Shown here piece after piece: positions 42,112 through 50,931 of a stretch of DNA of 64,000 bases. Origin of the DNA: JAEUIX01 sp046156035. Its GTDB lineage: Bacteria; Planctomycetota; Phycisphaerae; Phycisphaerales; UBA1924. Within the stretch, counting starts at the first letter, position 1, and every line of letters starts with the position of its first letter. The translations under genes were made by a program, and so were the position numbers. The stretch covers positions 14,963-78,962 of the forward strand of contig JBJXEW010000022.1 of NCBI GenBank assembly GCA_046156035.1, given 5' to 3'. The notes beneath the pieces are model-generated. The model was not told the origin of the DNA and made no database searches. It saw only the letters and a program-made list of their open reading frames with translations.

Positions 42112-45100
42112 ATGCACCGAACACTTGCTGCGGGCCTGATGGGGCTTTTGTTTGCCGGTTCACTCTTTGCGGGCGGCGTGCACGCCGCGGCACCTGCGGT
42201 GGCGCCGCCGGTGGGCGAGGTGGCTGCCGCGCCGGTGGGTGCGCCGCTGGGGTATTACCGCCAGCCTGCGATCCACAAAGACACCGTGGTGTTCGTGGCC
42301 GAGGGCGATTTGTGGAAGGTGAAGACCACGGGGGGCGGGGGGGTGGCGACGCGGATCACCAGCCACCCGGCTGGCGAGTTGCAGCCGGCGATCTCGCCGG
42401 ACGGGCAGTGGCTGGCGTTCATCGCGGGGTATGAGGGGCCGCAGGAGGTGTACGTGATGCCGATGAGCGGCGGGTTGCCGCGGCGGCTGACGTGGGACGA
42501 TGCTGGGTGTGGTGTGCTGGGGTGGACGGCGGACGGGCGTGTGATCGCGCGGACGGACAAGTTGAGCACGCTGCCGAGCCAGCAGACGACGCTGATTGAG
42601 CCGAAGACGGGCGAGCGCACGATGCTGCCGCTGGCGCAGTGCGCGGATGCGGTGTTTGAGCCGGAGGGAGGGAAGGCGGAGGAAGCGGCGACGGTGTTCG
42701 TGCGCATCCCGTTCAACGGGAGTTGGACGAAGCGTTACCAGGGCGGCACGATCGAGCAGTTGTGGCGGTTCAAGAAGGGGGAGGGTGAGGCGAAGAACCT
42801 GACGGGTGACTTTGACGGCACGAGCAAGCGGCCGATGTGGTTCAAGGGGCGCGTGTACTTTCTGAGCGACCGCGACGGGCACATGAACATCTGGTCGATG
42901 ACGCCGGATGGCAAGGACTTCAAGCAGCAGACGAAGTACGTGGGCTACGACATCATGGGGGCGAGTTTGGACTCTTCGGGGGGCGGGAAGGTCGCGTATC
43001 AGTTGCAGGCCGATGTGCACGTGTTCGACATCGCCACGGGCGAGACGCGGCCGCTGGCGATCACGCTCGATTCTGACCTGGACCAGATGCGCGAGCGCTG
43101 GGTGGAGAAGCCCGTTGACTGGATCACGGGGGCGAACATCTCGCTGGACGGGGAGAAGGTGGCGATCACGGCGCGGGGGCGGGTGTTCGTGGTGCCGCAC
43201 CGGCAGGGGCGGATCGTGGATGCGTTCCGCGATGACGGGATTCGCTATCGCGATGCGCGGTTCATCAAGGATTCCGACACGCTCGTGACGCTCTCGGACA
43301 AGAGCGGCGAGGTGGAGGTGTGGCAGATGCCCGCCAACGGCGTGGGCGCCAGCGAGCAGGTGACGAAGGGGAGCACGGTGCTGAAGTGGGGGGCGTACCC
43401 CTCGCCGGACGGGAAGTGGATTGCCCACCACAACAAGGACCACGAGTTGTGGGTGTACAACACGCAGACGAAGGTTGATACGAAGATTGACTCGAGCACG
43501 ATCGACGATTTTTCCGACCTGGCCTGGTCCGCGGACAGCGGCTGGCTGGCGTACGTGGCCGGCGCGGCGAACGCGTACACGCAGCTGAAGGTGTGGCACG
43601 CGAACGCCGAGGCAGGGGCGGCGGGTGCGGTGCCGGTGGTGGTGTCGAGTGATCGGTACTGGTCGTATGCGCCGGCGTGGAGCGAGGACGGGAAGTGGCT
43701 CTTCTTCCTGTCGGACCGGACGTTCCGCACGCTGGTGGGAGGGCCGTGGGGGCCGAACCAGCCCGATCCGTATCTGGATGAGACGACGAAGGTGTACGCC
43801 CTTGCGCTGAAGCGCGACCAGCGTTGGCCGTGGCTGCCCAAGGACGAGGTGCAGGCGGCCAAGGAGAAGGCGGAGAAAGAGAAAGAGAAAGAGAAGGAGA
43901 AGGACAAGCCCAAGGAGCCGGAGGCGGCCGCGGAGAAGAAGGACGACAAGAAGGATGAGCCCGCGAAGACGGACGACAAGGGCGAGAAGCCCGCGGCCAG
44001 CGACGACAAGAAGGATGAAAAGAAAGACGGCAAGAAGGACGCGAAGCCCAAGAAGGTGGAGATTGAACTGGAGGGGTTGGCGGAGCGGTTGTACGAGGTG
44101 CCGCTGAAGGCGGGCAACTACGGCAACCTGAGCGCCAACGACAAGGGCTTGTTCCTGACGTCGCGCCCGTCGGGCTTTGACGCGAAGACTGATCTGGTGG
44201 TGTACGAGATCAAGAACGAGGGGCCGGAACTCAAGACGGTGATGGCGGACATCAACACGTACCAGATGTCGGCGGACACGAAGAAACTCCTGATCCGCAA
44301 GAAGGACACGTTCTACATCGTGGACGCGGCGGCCGCGTCGGCGCCGAGCGGGGCGGACCTGGAGAAGAAGGCGGTGAACCTGGCGGGGTGGTCGCTGAAC
44401 CTTGTGCCGCGGCAGCAGTGGAAGCAGATGTATATCGAGGCGTGGCGGTTGATGCGGGATTACTTCTACGACAAGGACATGCACGGGGTGGACTGGCGGG
44501 CGATGCTCGATAAGTACCTGCCGCTGGTGGACCGGGTGGCGAGCCGCGCTGAACTGTCGGATGTGCTGGCGCAGATGGTGGGTGAACTGTCGGCGCTGCA
44601 CCACTTTGTGCGCGGCGGAGACCTGCGCACGGGCAGGGATGAGATTTCATTCGGCAACCTCGGTGGCGTGCTGGTGCGCGATGAGGCCAATGGTGGCTGG
44701 CGGATCACACGGATCTATCAGTGCGAGCCGGATGACCCGCAGCGCGTGAGCCCGCTTGCGAAGCCGGAGGTTGCGTGCAAGGTTGGGGATGTGATCGAGG
44801 CGATTGATGGGGTGGCGACGTTGAGCGTGCCGGACTACCAGCAGTTGCTGCGGGCCAAGGCCGGGCGGCAGGTGCTGCTGAGGATCAAGCCTGCGAAGGC
44901 CGATGGCGGCGGTTTCGATGCGGGGCGCGATGCGATTGTGGTGCCGATCTCGGGGGGCGCAGAGAGCGACCTGCGTTACACAGACTGGGAGCACTCGCGC
45001 CGGTTGATGGTGGAGAAACTCTCGGGCGGGCGCATCGGCTACCTCCACCTGCGGGCGATGGGCGGGGGCGACTGGGCACACTTTGTGAAGGGTTTCTACC

Positions 45101-45654
45101 CCGTCTTCAACCGCGAGGGGATCATTCTCGACGTGCGGCACAACCGCGGCGGGAACATTGATTCGTGGGTGCTCAGCAAGTTGCTGCGCAAGCAGTGGGC
45201 CGCGTGGACGGGGCGTGTGGCCAACCCGCCGAGTTGGAACATGCAGTACGCGTTCCGCGGGCACATGGTGGGCCTGTGCAACGAGCGCACCAGCAGCGAC
45301 GGCGAGACGTTCTGCGAGGGGATGCGGCGGCTGAACCTGGGGAAGGTGATCGGCACGCGCACGTGGGGCGGGGGCATCTGGCTCACGTCGAGCAACGTGC
45401 TGGTTGATCGCGGCCTCGCCTCGGCGAGTGAGTTTGCCGTCTTCGGGCCCGAGGGCGACTGGATGGTGGAGGGGCGGGGGTTCACGCCGGATATCGTGGT
45501 GGATAACGGGCCGCACGAGACGTTCAACGGTGAGGATGCGCAGTTGAAGGCGGCCGTGGACCACCTGATGAGGTTGATGGCGGAGAAGCCGGTGCCGCCG
45601 CTGGCACCACCCAGCCGGCCGAAGAAGAACAGCCCGGATCATGCGGGGAAGTAG
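42112..45654 (+). CDS. Tricorn-type S41 protease, exported
   Basis: 1180 aa. A signal peptide (LAAGLMGLLFAGSLFAGGVHA) is followed by two WD40-like beta-propellers (AISPDGQWLAFIAGYEGPQEVYV, KWGAYPSPDGKWIAHHNK). A highly charged Lys/Glu/Asp-rich segment lies at about residues 584-650. Then come the C1/PDZ region (DVIEAIDGVATLSVPDYQQLL) and the S41 core (ILDVRHNRGGNIDSWVLSKLLR, and GGGIWLTSS). In tricorn the Ser-His pair of the charge relay reads SHA; here the aligned stretch is SALHHFV, so catalytic details may differ. The Lys-rich insertion is not part of canonical tricorn. Likely periplasmic peptide degradation. Confidence 0.87.
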   Translation: MHRTLAAGLMGLLFAGSLFAGGVHAAAPAVAPPVGEVAAAPVGAPLGYYRQPAIHKDTVVFVAEGDLWKVKTTGGGGVATRITSHPAGELQPAISPDGQWLAFIAGYEGPQEVYVMPMSGGLPRRLTWDDAGCGVLGWTADGRVIARTDKLSTLPSQQTTLIEPKTGERTMLPLAQCADAVFEPEGGKAEEAATVFVRIPFNGSWTKRYQGGTIEQLWRFKKGEGEAKNLTGDFDGTSKRPMWFKGRVYFLSDRDGHMNIWSMTPDGKDFKQQTKYVGYDIMGASLDSSGGGKVAYQLQADVHVFDIATGETRPLAITLDSDLDQMRERWVEKPVDWITGANISLDGEKVAITARGRVFVVPHRQGRIVDAFRDDGIRYRDARFIKDSDTLVTLSDKSGEVEVWQMPANGVGASEQVTKGSTVLKWGAYPSPDGKWIAHHNKDHELWVYNTQTKVDTKIDSSTIDDFSDLAWSADSGWLAYVAGAANAYTQLKVWHANAEAGAAGAVPVVVSSDRYWSYAPAWSEDGKWLFFLSDRTFRTLVGGPWGPNQPDPYLDETTKVYALALKRDQRWPWLPKDEVQAAKEKAEKEKEKEKEKDKPKEPEAAAEKKDDKKDEPAKTDDKGEKPAASDDKKDEKKDGKKDAKPKKVEIELEGLAERLYEVPLKAGNYGNLSANDKGLFLTSRPSGFDAKTDLVVYEIKNEGPELKTVMADINTYQMSADTKKLLIRKKDTFYIVDAAAASAPSGADLEKKAVNLAGWSLNLVPRQQWKQMYIEAWRLMRDYFYDKDMHGVDWRAMLDKYLPLVDRVASRAELSDVLAQMVGELSALHHFVRGGDLRTGRDEISFGNLGGVLVRDEANGGWRITRIYQCEPDDPQRVSPLAKPEVACKVGDVIEAIDGVATLSVPDYQQLLRAKAGRQVLLRIKPAKADGGGFDAGRDAIVVPISGGAESDLRYTDWEHSRRLMVEKLSGGRIGYLHLRAMGGGDWAHFVKGFYPVFNREGIILDVRHNRGGNIDSWVLSKLLRKQWAAWTGRVANPPSWNMQYAFRGHMVGLCNERTSSDGETFCEGMRRLNLGKVIGTRTWGGGIWLTSSNVLVDRGLASASEFAVFGPEGDWMVEGRGFTPDIVVDNGPHETFNGEDAQLKAAVDHLMRLMAEKPVPPLAPPSRPKKNSPDHAGK

Positions 45655-45710
45655 GGGAAGGCACGGAGGCACGAGGAAGGCAGGAAGAAGGCACAAAGGC
45701 ACCCGCACGG
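45655..45710. repeat. Imperfect tandem of AAGGCACGA-type units
   Basis: Variants of GAAGGCACGAGG/AGGCACAAAGGCAC follow the S41 gene stop. The same family occurs at 53283-53315, 54227-54270 and 55240-55265. Confidence 0.7.
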
Positions 45711-45740
45711 CGGGAGGCTGCGGCACGGACGGAATACAGC

Positions 45741-45772
45741 ATCGAAGTCGGCCCGCAGCGGCCGACTTCGAT
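45741..45772. repeat. Long stem-loop after the S41 protease gene
   Basis: ATCGAAGTCGGC and GCCGACTTCGAT form a perfect 12-bp stem with an 8-base loop, followed by GGCACGAG. REP-like; may also stop transcription, though there is no T run. Confidence 0.8.
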
Positions 45773-45900
45773 GGCACGAGTGGCGGAACCCGCAGCCGCG
45801 CTTGCCGAATACTGTGCGGGGGGTGCCGGCTGCACGATGCGCCGGTCGCTGGTTGGTTTGTGCTGTCCCCTCTCCCCTGCCCCCTGTCCGCTGCCTTCCT

Positions 45901-46617
45901 GTGGCTGTTGCTCACGTGTGCACAACCTGTGGCATTGATCTCGCGGGCGTTGCGCCGGTGCGAGAGCCTGTGTATGCGCTGTTGGTGAAGTTCTGTCCGG
46001 AGTGCCGCGGGGCGCACGCGGTGTGGGAGGGGGGCAAGCACCCGACTACGGCCGCGTGGCGATACACGCGGCTGCTGATGCGGACGCTGCGCGAACTGTG
46101 GGGGAGGGTGCTTGTGTGCGCGATGGCACTGGGCCTGACGCTGGCGCTGGCGAGCCTGGGCGGGGCACTGCGGCGGGCGGGTGTTGGGCCCAGCGACCTG
46201 CTGGCCGGCGAGGCAAGCGTGTCGCCGGTGCAGCGGCTCGCGAGCGCGGTGGAGACGAACGACTGGGTGATTCTGGTGCTTGCCGGCGTGCCGCTTGCCG
46301 CGCTGGCCGGGGGTGCGCTGCAGCGGTCATTGTGGCGGCACCTGCACCCGATGGCCGTGTGGGGGTTGTGCGTGCTGCTCGCGGCGGCGGTGGCGGGGGG
46401 GGAGGGGCTGGGCCGCATAGTGTTCGGGCCGCCGCCACAGCGGGGGCCGTGGAACCAGCAGGAGTGGATCGACCACCTGAGCCTGCCGCTGCTGTGCGCC
46501 GTGCTTGCGCCGCTGGGCTGGCCGCTGGGGTGGATGTTGAGCGCGATGGGGCGCGGGATTGCGCGGCGGCGATGGTCGCGGGCGCTCCGCAATGCGCGCC
46601 GCAGGAGACGAGCATGA
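45901..46617 (+). CDS. Zinc-ribbon membrane protein, hypothetical
   Basis: 238 aa from a GTG. The zinc ribbon CTTCGIDLAG...FCPECRG is followed by about four hydrophobic segments (VLVCAMALGLTLALASLGGALR, WVILVLAGVPLAALAGGAL, MAVWGLCVLLAAAVAGGEGLGRIVFG, LPLLCAVLAPLGWPLGWML) and an Arg-rich tail. The stop overlaps the start of the next zinc-ribbon gene (ATGA), so they form a coupled pair. Function unknown. Confidence 0.65.
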   Translation: MAVAHVCTTCGIDLAGVAPVREPVYALLVKFCPECRGAHAVWEGGKHPTTAAWRYTRLLMRTLRELWGRVLVCAMALGLTLALASLGGALRRAGVGPSDLLAGEASVSPVQRLASAVETNDWVILVLAGVPLAALAGGALQRSLWRHLHPMAVWGLCVLLAAAVAGGEGLGRIVFGPPPQRGPWNQQEWIDHLSLPLLCAVLAPLGWPLGWMLSAMGRGIARRRWSRALRNARRRRRA

Positions 46618-47651
46618 TGGGTACGTCCGGAGAATCTGCCGCGCCGGCCGCGGGGGCTGATGCCCGATCTGCGCAGGCATCGGGGCACCTTGCCCCGCAC
46701 GACCCGCGGTTCGCATCTGCGCGCGAGGAGCGGCTGGGGGAACTCTGCGGCGACAGGCTGTGCGTGAAGTGCCAGTTCAACCTGACGGGGCAGTTGATCG
46801 TGCGCGAGCCGCACTATGGGATGGTGATCGTGCGCTGCCCGGAGTGCTCGACGGTGGCGAGCCTGCAGGAGTATCCGCTTCTGGGCAAGTGGGTGGGCCG
46901 GTGGACGGGGCTGCTGGCGGCGGTGTGGTTCATCGCGCTGTGCGCCATGATGGCGGGAAGCGTGGGGATGATGACCGCGATGACGATCACGGTGGCGGAC
47001 GATCTGGCAGCGCCGTTGGCGGTTCGCATCGGCACGATGCAGAAGGCGGAGTCGGCGGCGCAGATCGCGGCCAACCCGCTGCTGGCGGGGTCGGCGAATT
47101 CGTGGGGTGCGCCCGAATGGCTCGCGAATCAGGCGATCGGTGACAACATGCTGGTAGACGGCACCTGGTGGGTGAAGCAGGACGAGGCGAGGGTCATCGC
47201 CGATGTAGGGGGCGTGTGGGCGTGCATTGATGTGCGGCGGACGCTGGCGTGGTGGCCGTTCTCGTTTCTGGTGCTGGGCGTGGGCACGGCGTGGTCGGTG
47301 GCGCTGTTGCACCAGCCGCGCAGGCGGGTGTGGCTGTTTGCGCTGGTGATCGCGGGGATCGCTCTGACGATCGCCGTGATCGTCGCGTTGCAGAGCAGCA
47401 CGTTCGGCTGGCGCGGGCTGATCGGGGCGGGCGAGGCGGCGCGGCGGGCGCTGGGCTGGCCCGTGAACATCGTGGGCGTGCTGGCGTTCACGCCGGTGCT
47501 GATGGGGAGCCTGGTGGTGGGCAGGTCGATCGTGCGCGGGCTCATTCGCTTGATGCTGCCGCCGCGGCTGCGGGGGCCGCTGGCGACGTTGTGGATTGCG
47601 GATGGGCTGGCGGTGCCGCGGGGCAAAGGGCAAATAGCAAAGGGCAAATAG
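46614..47651 (+). CDS. Zinc-ribbon membrane protein with repeat-encoded C-terminus
   Basis: 345 aa; GGAG seven bases before the ATG, which overlaps the previous stop. A variant zinc ribbon, CVKCQFNLTG...VRCPECST, is followed by about five hydrophobic segments (LLAAVWFIALCAMMAGSVGMMTAM, FSFLVLGVGTAWSVALL, LFALVIAGIALTIAVIVAL and others). The last residues, GKGQIAKGK, and the stop codon are encoded by a 14-bp tandem repeat. Partner of the gene at 45.9 kb; function unknown. Confidence 0.68.
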   Translation: MMGTSGESAAPAAGADARSAQASGHLAPHDPRFASAREERLGELCGDRLCVKCQFNLTGQLIVREPHYGMVIVRCPECSTVASLQEYPLLGKWVGRWTGLLAAVWFIALCAMMAGSVGMMTAMTITVADDLAAPLAVRIGTMQKAESAAQIAANPLLAGSANSWGAPEWLANQAIGDNMLVDGTWWVKQDEARVIADVGGVWACIDVRRTLAWWPFSFLVLGVGTAWSVALLHQPRRRVWLFALVIAGIALTIAVIVALQSSTFGWRGLIGAGEAARRALGWPVNIVGVLAFTPVLMGSLVVGRSIVRGLIRLMLPPRLRGPLATLWIADGLAVPRGKGQIAKGK

Positions 47652-47680
47652 CAAAGGGCAAATAGCAAAGCGCGAAGGGC
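47623..47680. repeat. 14-bp tandem repeat, three exact copies plus one degenerate
   Basis: GCAAAGGGCAAATA at 47623, 47637 and 47651, then GCAAAGCGCGAAGG. The first two copies are translated as the C-terminus of the preceding protein, and the stop codon lies at the junction of copies two and three. Confidence 0.93.
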
Positions 47681-47729
47681 AGGCGACCAGCGCAAGGCAC
47701 AGGCGGATGATCGTGGCACCCGCCGCCTC

Positions 47730-47735
47730 TACACT
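47730..47735 (+). promoter_or_regulatory. -10 box of the FIST gene
   Basis: TACACT, six bases before ATG 47742. Confidence 0.45.
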
Positions 47736-47741
47736 CGCCCG

Positions 47742-49178
47742 ATGCGCAAGCACGCGAGCAATCCTGCTTCCACGCCTGCCGCGGCCACCGACAGGCGGTT
47801 GGCCGTGGCGGCGGGGCTGTCGTCGCGGTCCGGGGCTGCGATGGCTGCGGGGGAGGTGAGCGAGCAGTGCCTGCGTGCGCTGCGGCAGGCGGGCGCGGGC
47901 AAGGCCGGGGCTGATCTGGTGATCGCGTTCTACACGCCGCACCACTTGGAGCGTCTGGCGGAACTGCGGCTGACGCTGCACAGGGAACTTTCGCCCCGGT
48001 GTGTGATCGGGGTCTCGGCGGAGGGCGTGATTGCGGGCAGCGTGGAGCAGGAGAAGGGGCCGGGACTGGCGCTCTTCGCGGCGAGTTTGCCGGGGGTTGA
48101 ACTCACGCCGTTCTCGACGACCGACCTGCCGCTGATCTTCGGCGGGGGCGACAGCGACGATGCGCCCACACACGATGACGAGGGAGACCTGGCCCACATG
48201 GCCGCCGCGGTGGGGATGCGACCCGGGCACCGGGCCACGTTCATCTTTGCCGATCCGTTCAGTGTGAACGGCGATGCGCTTTTGCCCGCGCTCGCGCGGG
48301 CGCGGGCGATGTGCGATGCGGGCGGTGCGGGGGCTGCACAACATGACGGGGGGGGAATCGCGCACGGCAGGCGCGGGATCGTGATGGGGGGGCTGGCCTC
48401 GGCCTCGCCGCGGCCGCGCGGGAATGGGTTGATCTGTCAGGACCGGGTTTTGCGCGATGGGCTGGTGGGCGTGAGTCTGGGCGGTGCGGTGCGTGTGGAC
48501 CCGGTGGTGAGCCAGGGTTGCCGCGGGTTTGGGCCGACGGTGGTGGCGACGAGCACGAAGGGGAACATCATCCGCACGCTGGCGGGGCGGCCCGCCCTGG
48601 ATGTGCTGCAGGAGGCGATCGAGTCGCTCGGGGAGGATGAGCGGCAGTTGCTCTCGAAGGGTGTGTTTGTTGGGCGGGTGGTGAACGAGTACAAGGAGCG
48701 ATTCGGGCGCGATGACTTCCTGATCCGCAACGTGGTGGGCGTGAGCAAGGAGGAGAAGGCGATCGCGGTTGCGGAGCGCGTGGGCGTGGGGCAGACGATC
48801 CGCTTCCACATGCGCGATGCACGCACCGCGGCGGAGGACCTGGGCATGTTGATGGATGGGCAGCGCCTGCACAGCCCGCCCGCGGGCGCGCTGCTGGTGT
48901 CGTGCAACGGGCGAGGCAGCCGGTTGTTCGAGCCGCCCTTGGGGCCGAATCATGATGCGCGGGCGGTGGCGCGGATGCTGCTGGGCGAACCGCACGAGGC
49001 GGGGGAGCGAGTATCCAAGGGTGGCAAGGATGTGGACCCGCCGGCGAAGGGCCAGCCGATGCCGCCCTTGGCGGGGTTCTTTGCCGCGGGCGAGATCGGG
49101 CCGGTGGGAGACGGCGTGTTTCTGCACGGGCACACGGTGTGCGCGGCGGTGTTGCGAGCGGACAGCCGGTCGGCGTGA
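47742..49178 (+). CDS. FIST-domain sensory protein
   Basis: 478 aa, soluble. FIST N region: LVIAFYTPHHLERLAEL, CVIGVSAEGVIAGSVEQEKGPGLALFAASLPGVELTPF, RATFIFADPFSVNGDALLPAL and VMGGLASASPRPRGNGLI. FIST C region: VDPVVSQGCRGFGPTVVATSTKGNIIRTLAGRPALDVL and GPVGDGVFLHGHTVCAAVLR. FIST proteins are thought to bind small ligands, probably amino acids, and usually occur with signalling domains; none is fused here. TACACT six bases upstream suggests a leaderless message. Confidence 0.88.
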   Translation: MRKHASNPASTPAAATDRRLAVAAGLSSRSGAAMAAGEVSEQCLRALRQAGAGKAGADLVIAFYTPHHLERLAELRLTLHRELSPRCVIGVSAEGVIAGSVEQEKGPGLALFAASLPGVELTPFSTTDLPLIFGGGDSDDAPTHDDEGDLAHMAAAVGMRPGHRATFIFADPFSVNGDALLPALARARAMCDAGGAGAAQHDGGGIAHGRRGIVMGGLASASPRPRGNGLICQDRVLRDGLVGVSLGGAVRVDPVVSQGCRGFGPTVVATSTKGNIIRTLAGRPALDVLQEAIESLGEDERQLLSKGVFVGRVVNEYKERFGRDDFLIRNVVGVSKEEKAIAVAERVGVGQTIRFHMRDARTAAEDLGMLMDGQRLHSPPAGALLVSCNGRGSRLFEPPLGPNHDARAVARMLLGEPHEAGERVSKGGKDVDPPAKGQPMPPLAGFFAAGEIGPVGDGVFLHGHTVCAAVLRADSRSA

Positions 49179-49194
49179 GCAGGCTCTGGGCCGC

Positions 49195-49218
49195 ACCGAC
49201 CAGCGGACGCTGGTCGGT
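49195..49218. repeat. Stem-loop between convergent genes
   Basis: ACCGACCAGC GGAC GCTGGTCGGT, a perfect 10-bp stem followed by GGCACGCC. The adjacent CGGTGGCACG is shared, inverted, with the 60-bp repeat at 29051. No T run. Confidence 0.82.
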
Positions 49219-49228
49219 GGCACGCCAG

Positions 49229-50791
49229 TTAGCGATCCAGCGAGCCGGTGGGCAGGCCTTTGCTCTTCCAGAGACGTTCGATTTCTTCGAGTGGCATGGG
49301 CTCGATAGCGAGGCCGTCGGGCCATATGCCGCGCAGGGTGCGGCCGGAGGTGTCGAGGAGCGTTTCGACGGGGTCGCTGCCCTCGGTCTGGCGGCTGATG
49401 ACTTTCCAGACGCCGCCCGGGGAGACGTCTTTGGAGATCGTGTCACGCCGGAGAACGACCGCGCCGCTGGCGGTGTGGTAGGCGTAGAAGCCGAGTTCGC
49501 CCTCGGTTTCGGCGGCGACGGCGAGGCGCGGCAGGAGAAAAACCTCGGCTTGGTTGAGGTAACCCTCCGGGGGCACGGTGGGGCGGATGGTGCGTGAGGG
49601 CTGGCCGGGGACGTTGAGGAGGATGGTCATCTGCTTGCCGTCGCGTGTGCCGGTTTCGGTGAAGATGGAGGGGGCCTTGCTGCTGCCGTCGCGGATGGCG
49701 GTGGAGATGCTCCACAATTCGCGGGCGCGGTCGGCGGAGACGAAGTAGATGCCGCGGATGTCGTAGACCTGGAGCGTGGCCTGCTCACCGGGTGTGGCGG
49801 AGGGTCCGGCGGAGCGTTGGAGTTGGCGGGCGCCGATCTCAACGAGGTAGCCCTCGGGGTTGGCGGGGCCGGGGGTGGGCGAAGCGGCCTTGGGGTCGAT
49901 CTGGGCGAGCGTGCCCTTGAAGAAGCGGATGGAACGGAAGCCGGCCTCCTGGGCATCGGCGGGCGCGCCCGTGGCTGCCGGGCGGAAGATGCGGAACCAG
50001 TGGGTGGTGTCGGCGGGCGAGGCGGTGTCGGGCGCAACCGCGGCATCGAACGAGGCGGGCGTGAGGCCGGAAAGGAAGGCCGCGCCGGTGAGGACGGCGG
50101 TGCGGCGTGAGTCGGCGAGGCGGGCGGGGTCGCTGAAGTGCGCTGTCGCGATGGTGAGTTCGTAGATGCGCTGAGCCCCGGCGGTGAACGCGGCATCGGC
50201 GCAGAGGAGTTCGAAGATGCAGAAGGAGTCGGCGGTGGGCTGGAAGACGGTGTAGCCGCGGCGGACGGTGGCGCCCGCGCCGCTGGCACCGCCGGGCAGC
50301 GTGATGTACGCGCGCTCGGCGGGGAGCGGCGCGGCACCGGCGGAGGAGCCGGGCACCGCGAAGTTGGGTGTGCGCCCGGTGATCTGGCCCTTGACGGCGA
50401 TGGTTTCGCCAGTGCGCTGGTCTTTGATGCTGCTGGCGCTCATCACGTCGAGCAGGGTGCGGTCGAGCCATTTGGTGGGCGAGGGCGCGGCGGGGGAGAC
50501 GCGGGACGTGGAGACGACGATGCGCCAGGTGCTGTCGGGGCCGATGAGTTGGATGGTGGTGGCGGGCCCGGCCTGGGAGGTTTGGATGGTGGCATCGAGC
50601 GGAGCCTTGAAGGTGAGGCCCACGGATTCGAGGTGGAGGGGTTCGTCGGCAAAGTCTGCCGAGAGAACCTGCGTGTGGACCGCTTCGGCGGGGCGTGCCG
50701 GGGGCGGTGCGGATTTGGTTTGGGCAGGGCACAGGGGCACCAGCGCGGCGAGGGCCAAGGACGCAAGGGAGAGCGCAGGGAGCGGCTTCAT
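49229..50791 (-). CDS. Secreted hypothetical protein
   Basis: 520 aa. The signal peptide PALSLASLALAALVPLCPAQ is followed by a beta-rich protein without recognised domains. Notable stretches: ESVGLTFKAPLDATIQTSQAGPATTIQLIGPDSTWRIVVSTSR and, near the C-terminus, LGFYAYHTASGAVVLRRDTISKD and SDPVETLLDTSGRTLRGIWPDGLAIEP. TAGCAT lies five bases before the ATG. Divergent from the S10 operon. Function unknown. Confidence 0.7.
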   Translation of the reverse strand: MKPLPALSLASLALAALVPLCPAQTKSAPPPARPAEAVHTQVLSADFADEPLHLESVGLTFKAPLDATIQTSQAGPATTIQLIGPDSTWRIVVSTSRVSPAAPSPTKWLDRTLLDVMSASSIKDQRTGETIAVKGQITGRTPNFAVPGSSAGAAPLPAERAYITLPGGASGAGATVRRGYTVFQPTADSFCIFELLCADAAFTAGAQRIYELTIATAHFSDPARLADSRRTAVLTGAAFLSGLTPASFDAAVAPDTASPADTTHWFRIFRPAATGAPADAQEAGFRSIRFFKGTLAQIDPKAASPTPGPANPEGYLVEIGARQLQRSAGPSATPGEQATLQVYDIRGIYFVSADRARELWSISTAIRDGSSKAPSIFTETGTRDGKQMTILLNVPGQPSRTIRPTVPPEGYLNQAEVFLLPRLAVAAETEGELGFYAYHTASGAVVLRRDTISKDVSPGGVWKVISRQTEGSDPVETLLDTSGRTLRGIWPDGLAIEPMPLEEIERLWKSKGLPTGSLDR

Positions 50792-50796
50792 AGATG

Positions 50797-50802
50797 ATGC
50801 TA
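50797..50802 (-). promoter_or_regulatory. -10 box of the secreted protein gene
   Basis: TAGCAT on the minus strand, five bases before ATG 50791. Confidence 0.4.
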
Positions 50803-50903
50803 TCGGCGTGGAGGAGCCATGAGCCGTGAGCGGTTGGCCGCGGGCGGGAGGGGAACGGTGGGGGCTTGGTCAAGAAATCTTTGATGGAGGCCCGAACAGG
50901 GGG

Positions 50904-50931
50904 TTGACCGCGGGCGGTGTGGTTCTATCCT
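50904..50931 (+). promoter_or_regulatory. Promoter of the S10-spc ribosomal operon
   Basis: TTGACC (50904-50909), 16-bp spacer, TATCCT (50926-50931), about 280 bases before rpsJ. Same -10 and spacing as the rpsL promoter. Confidence 0.6.

Noticed and set aside
42160..44604. 814-codon open frame antisense to the S41 protease gene
   Set aside because: Arg/His/Pro-rich translation with no domain; a by-product of GC-rich codon use on the opposite strand.
47623..47680. CRISPR-like array
   Set aside because: 14-bp units directly abut without spacers; simple tandem repeat.
45912..49325. 1137-codon open frame on the minus strand across three plus-strand genes
   Set aside because: Arg/His/Pro-rich composition; the plus-strand genes have clear domains and start signals.
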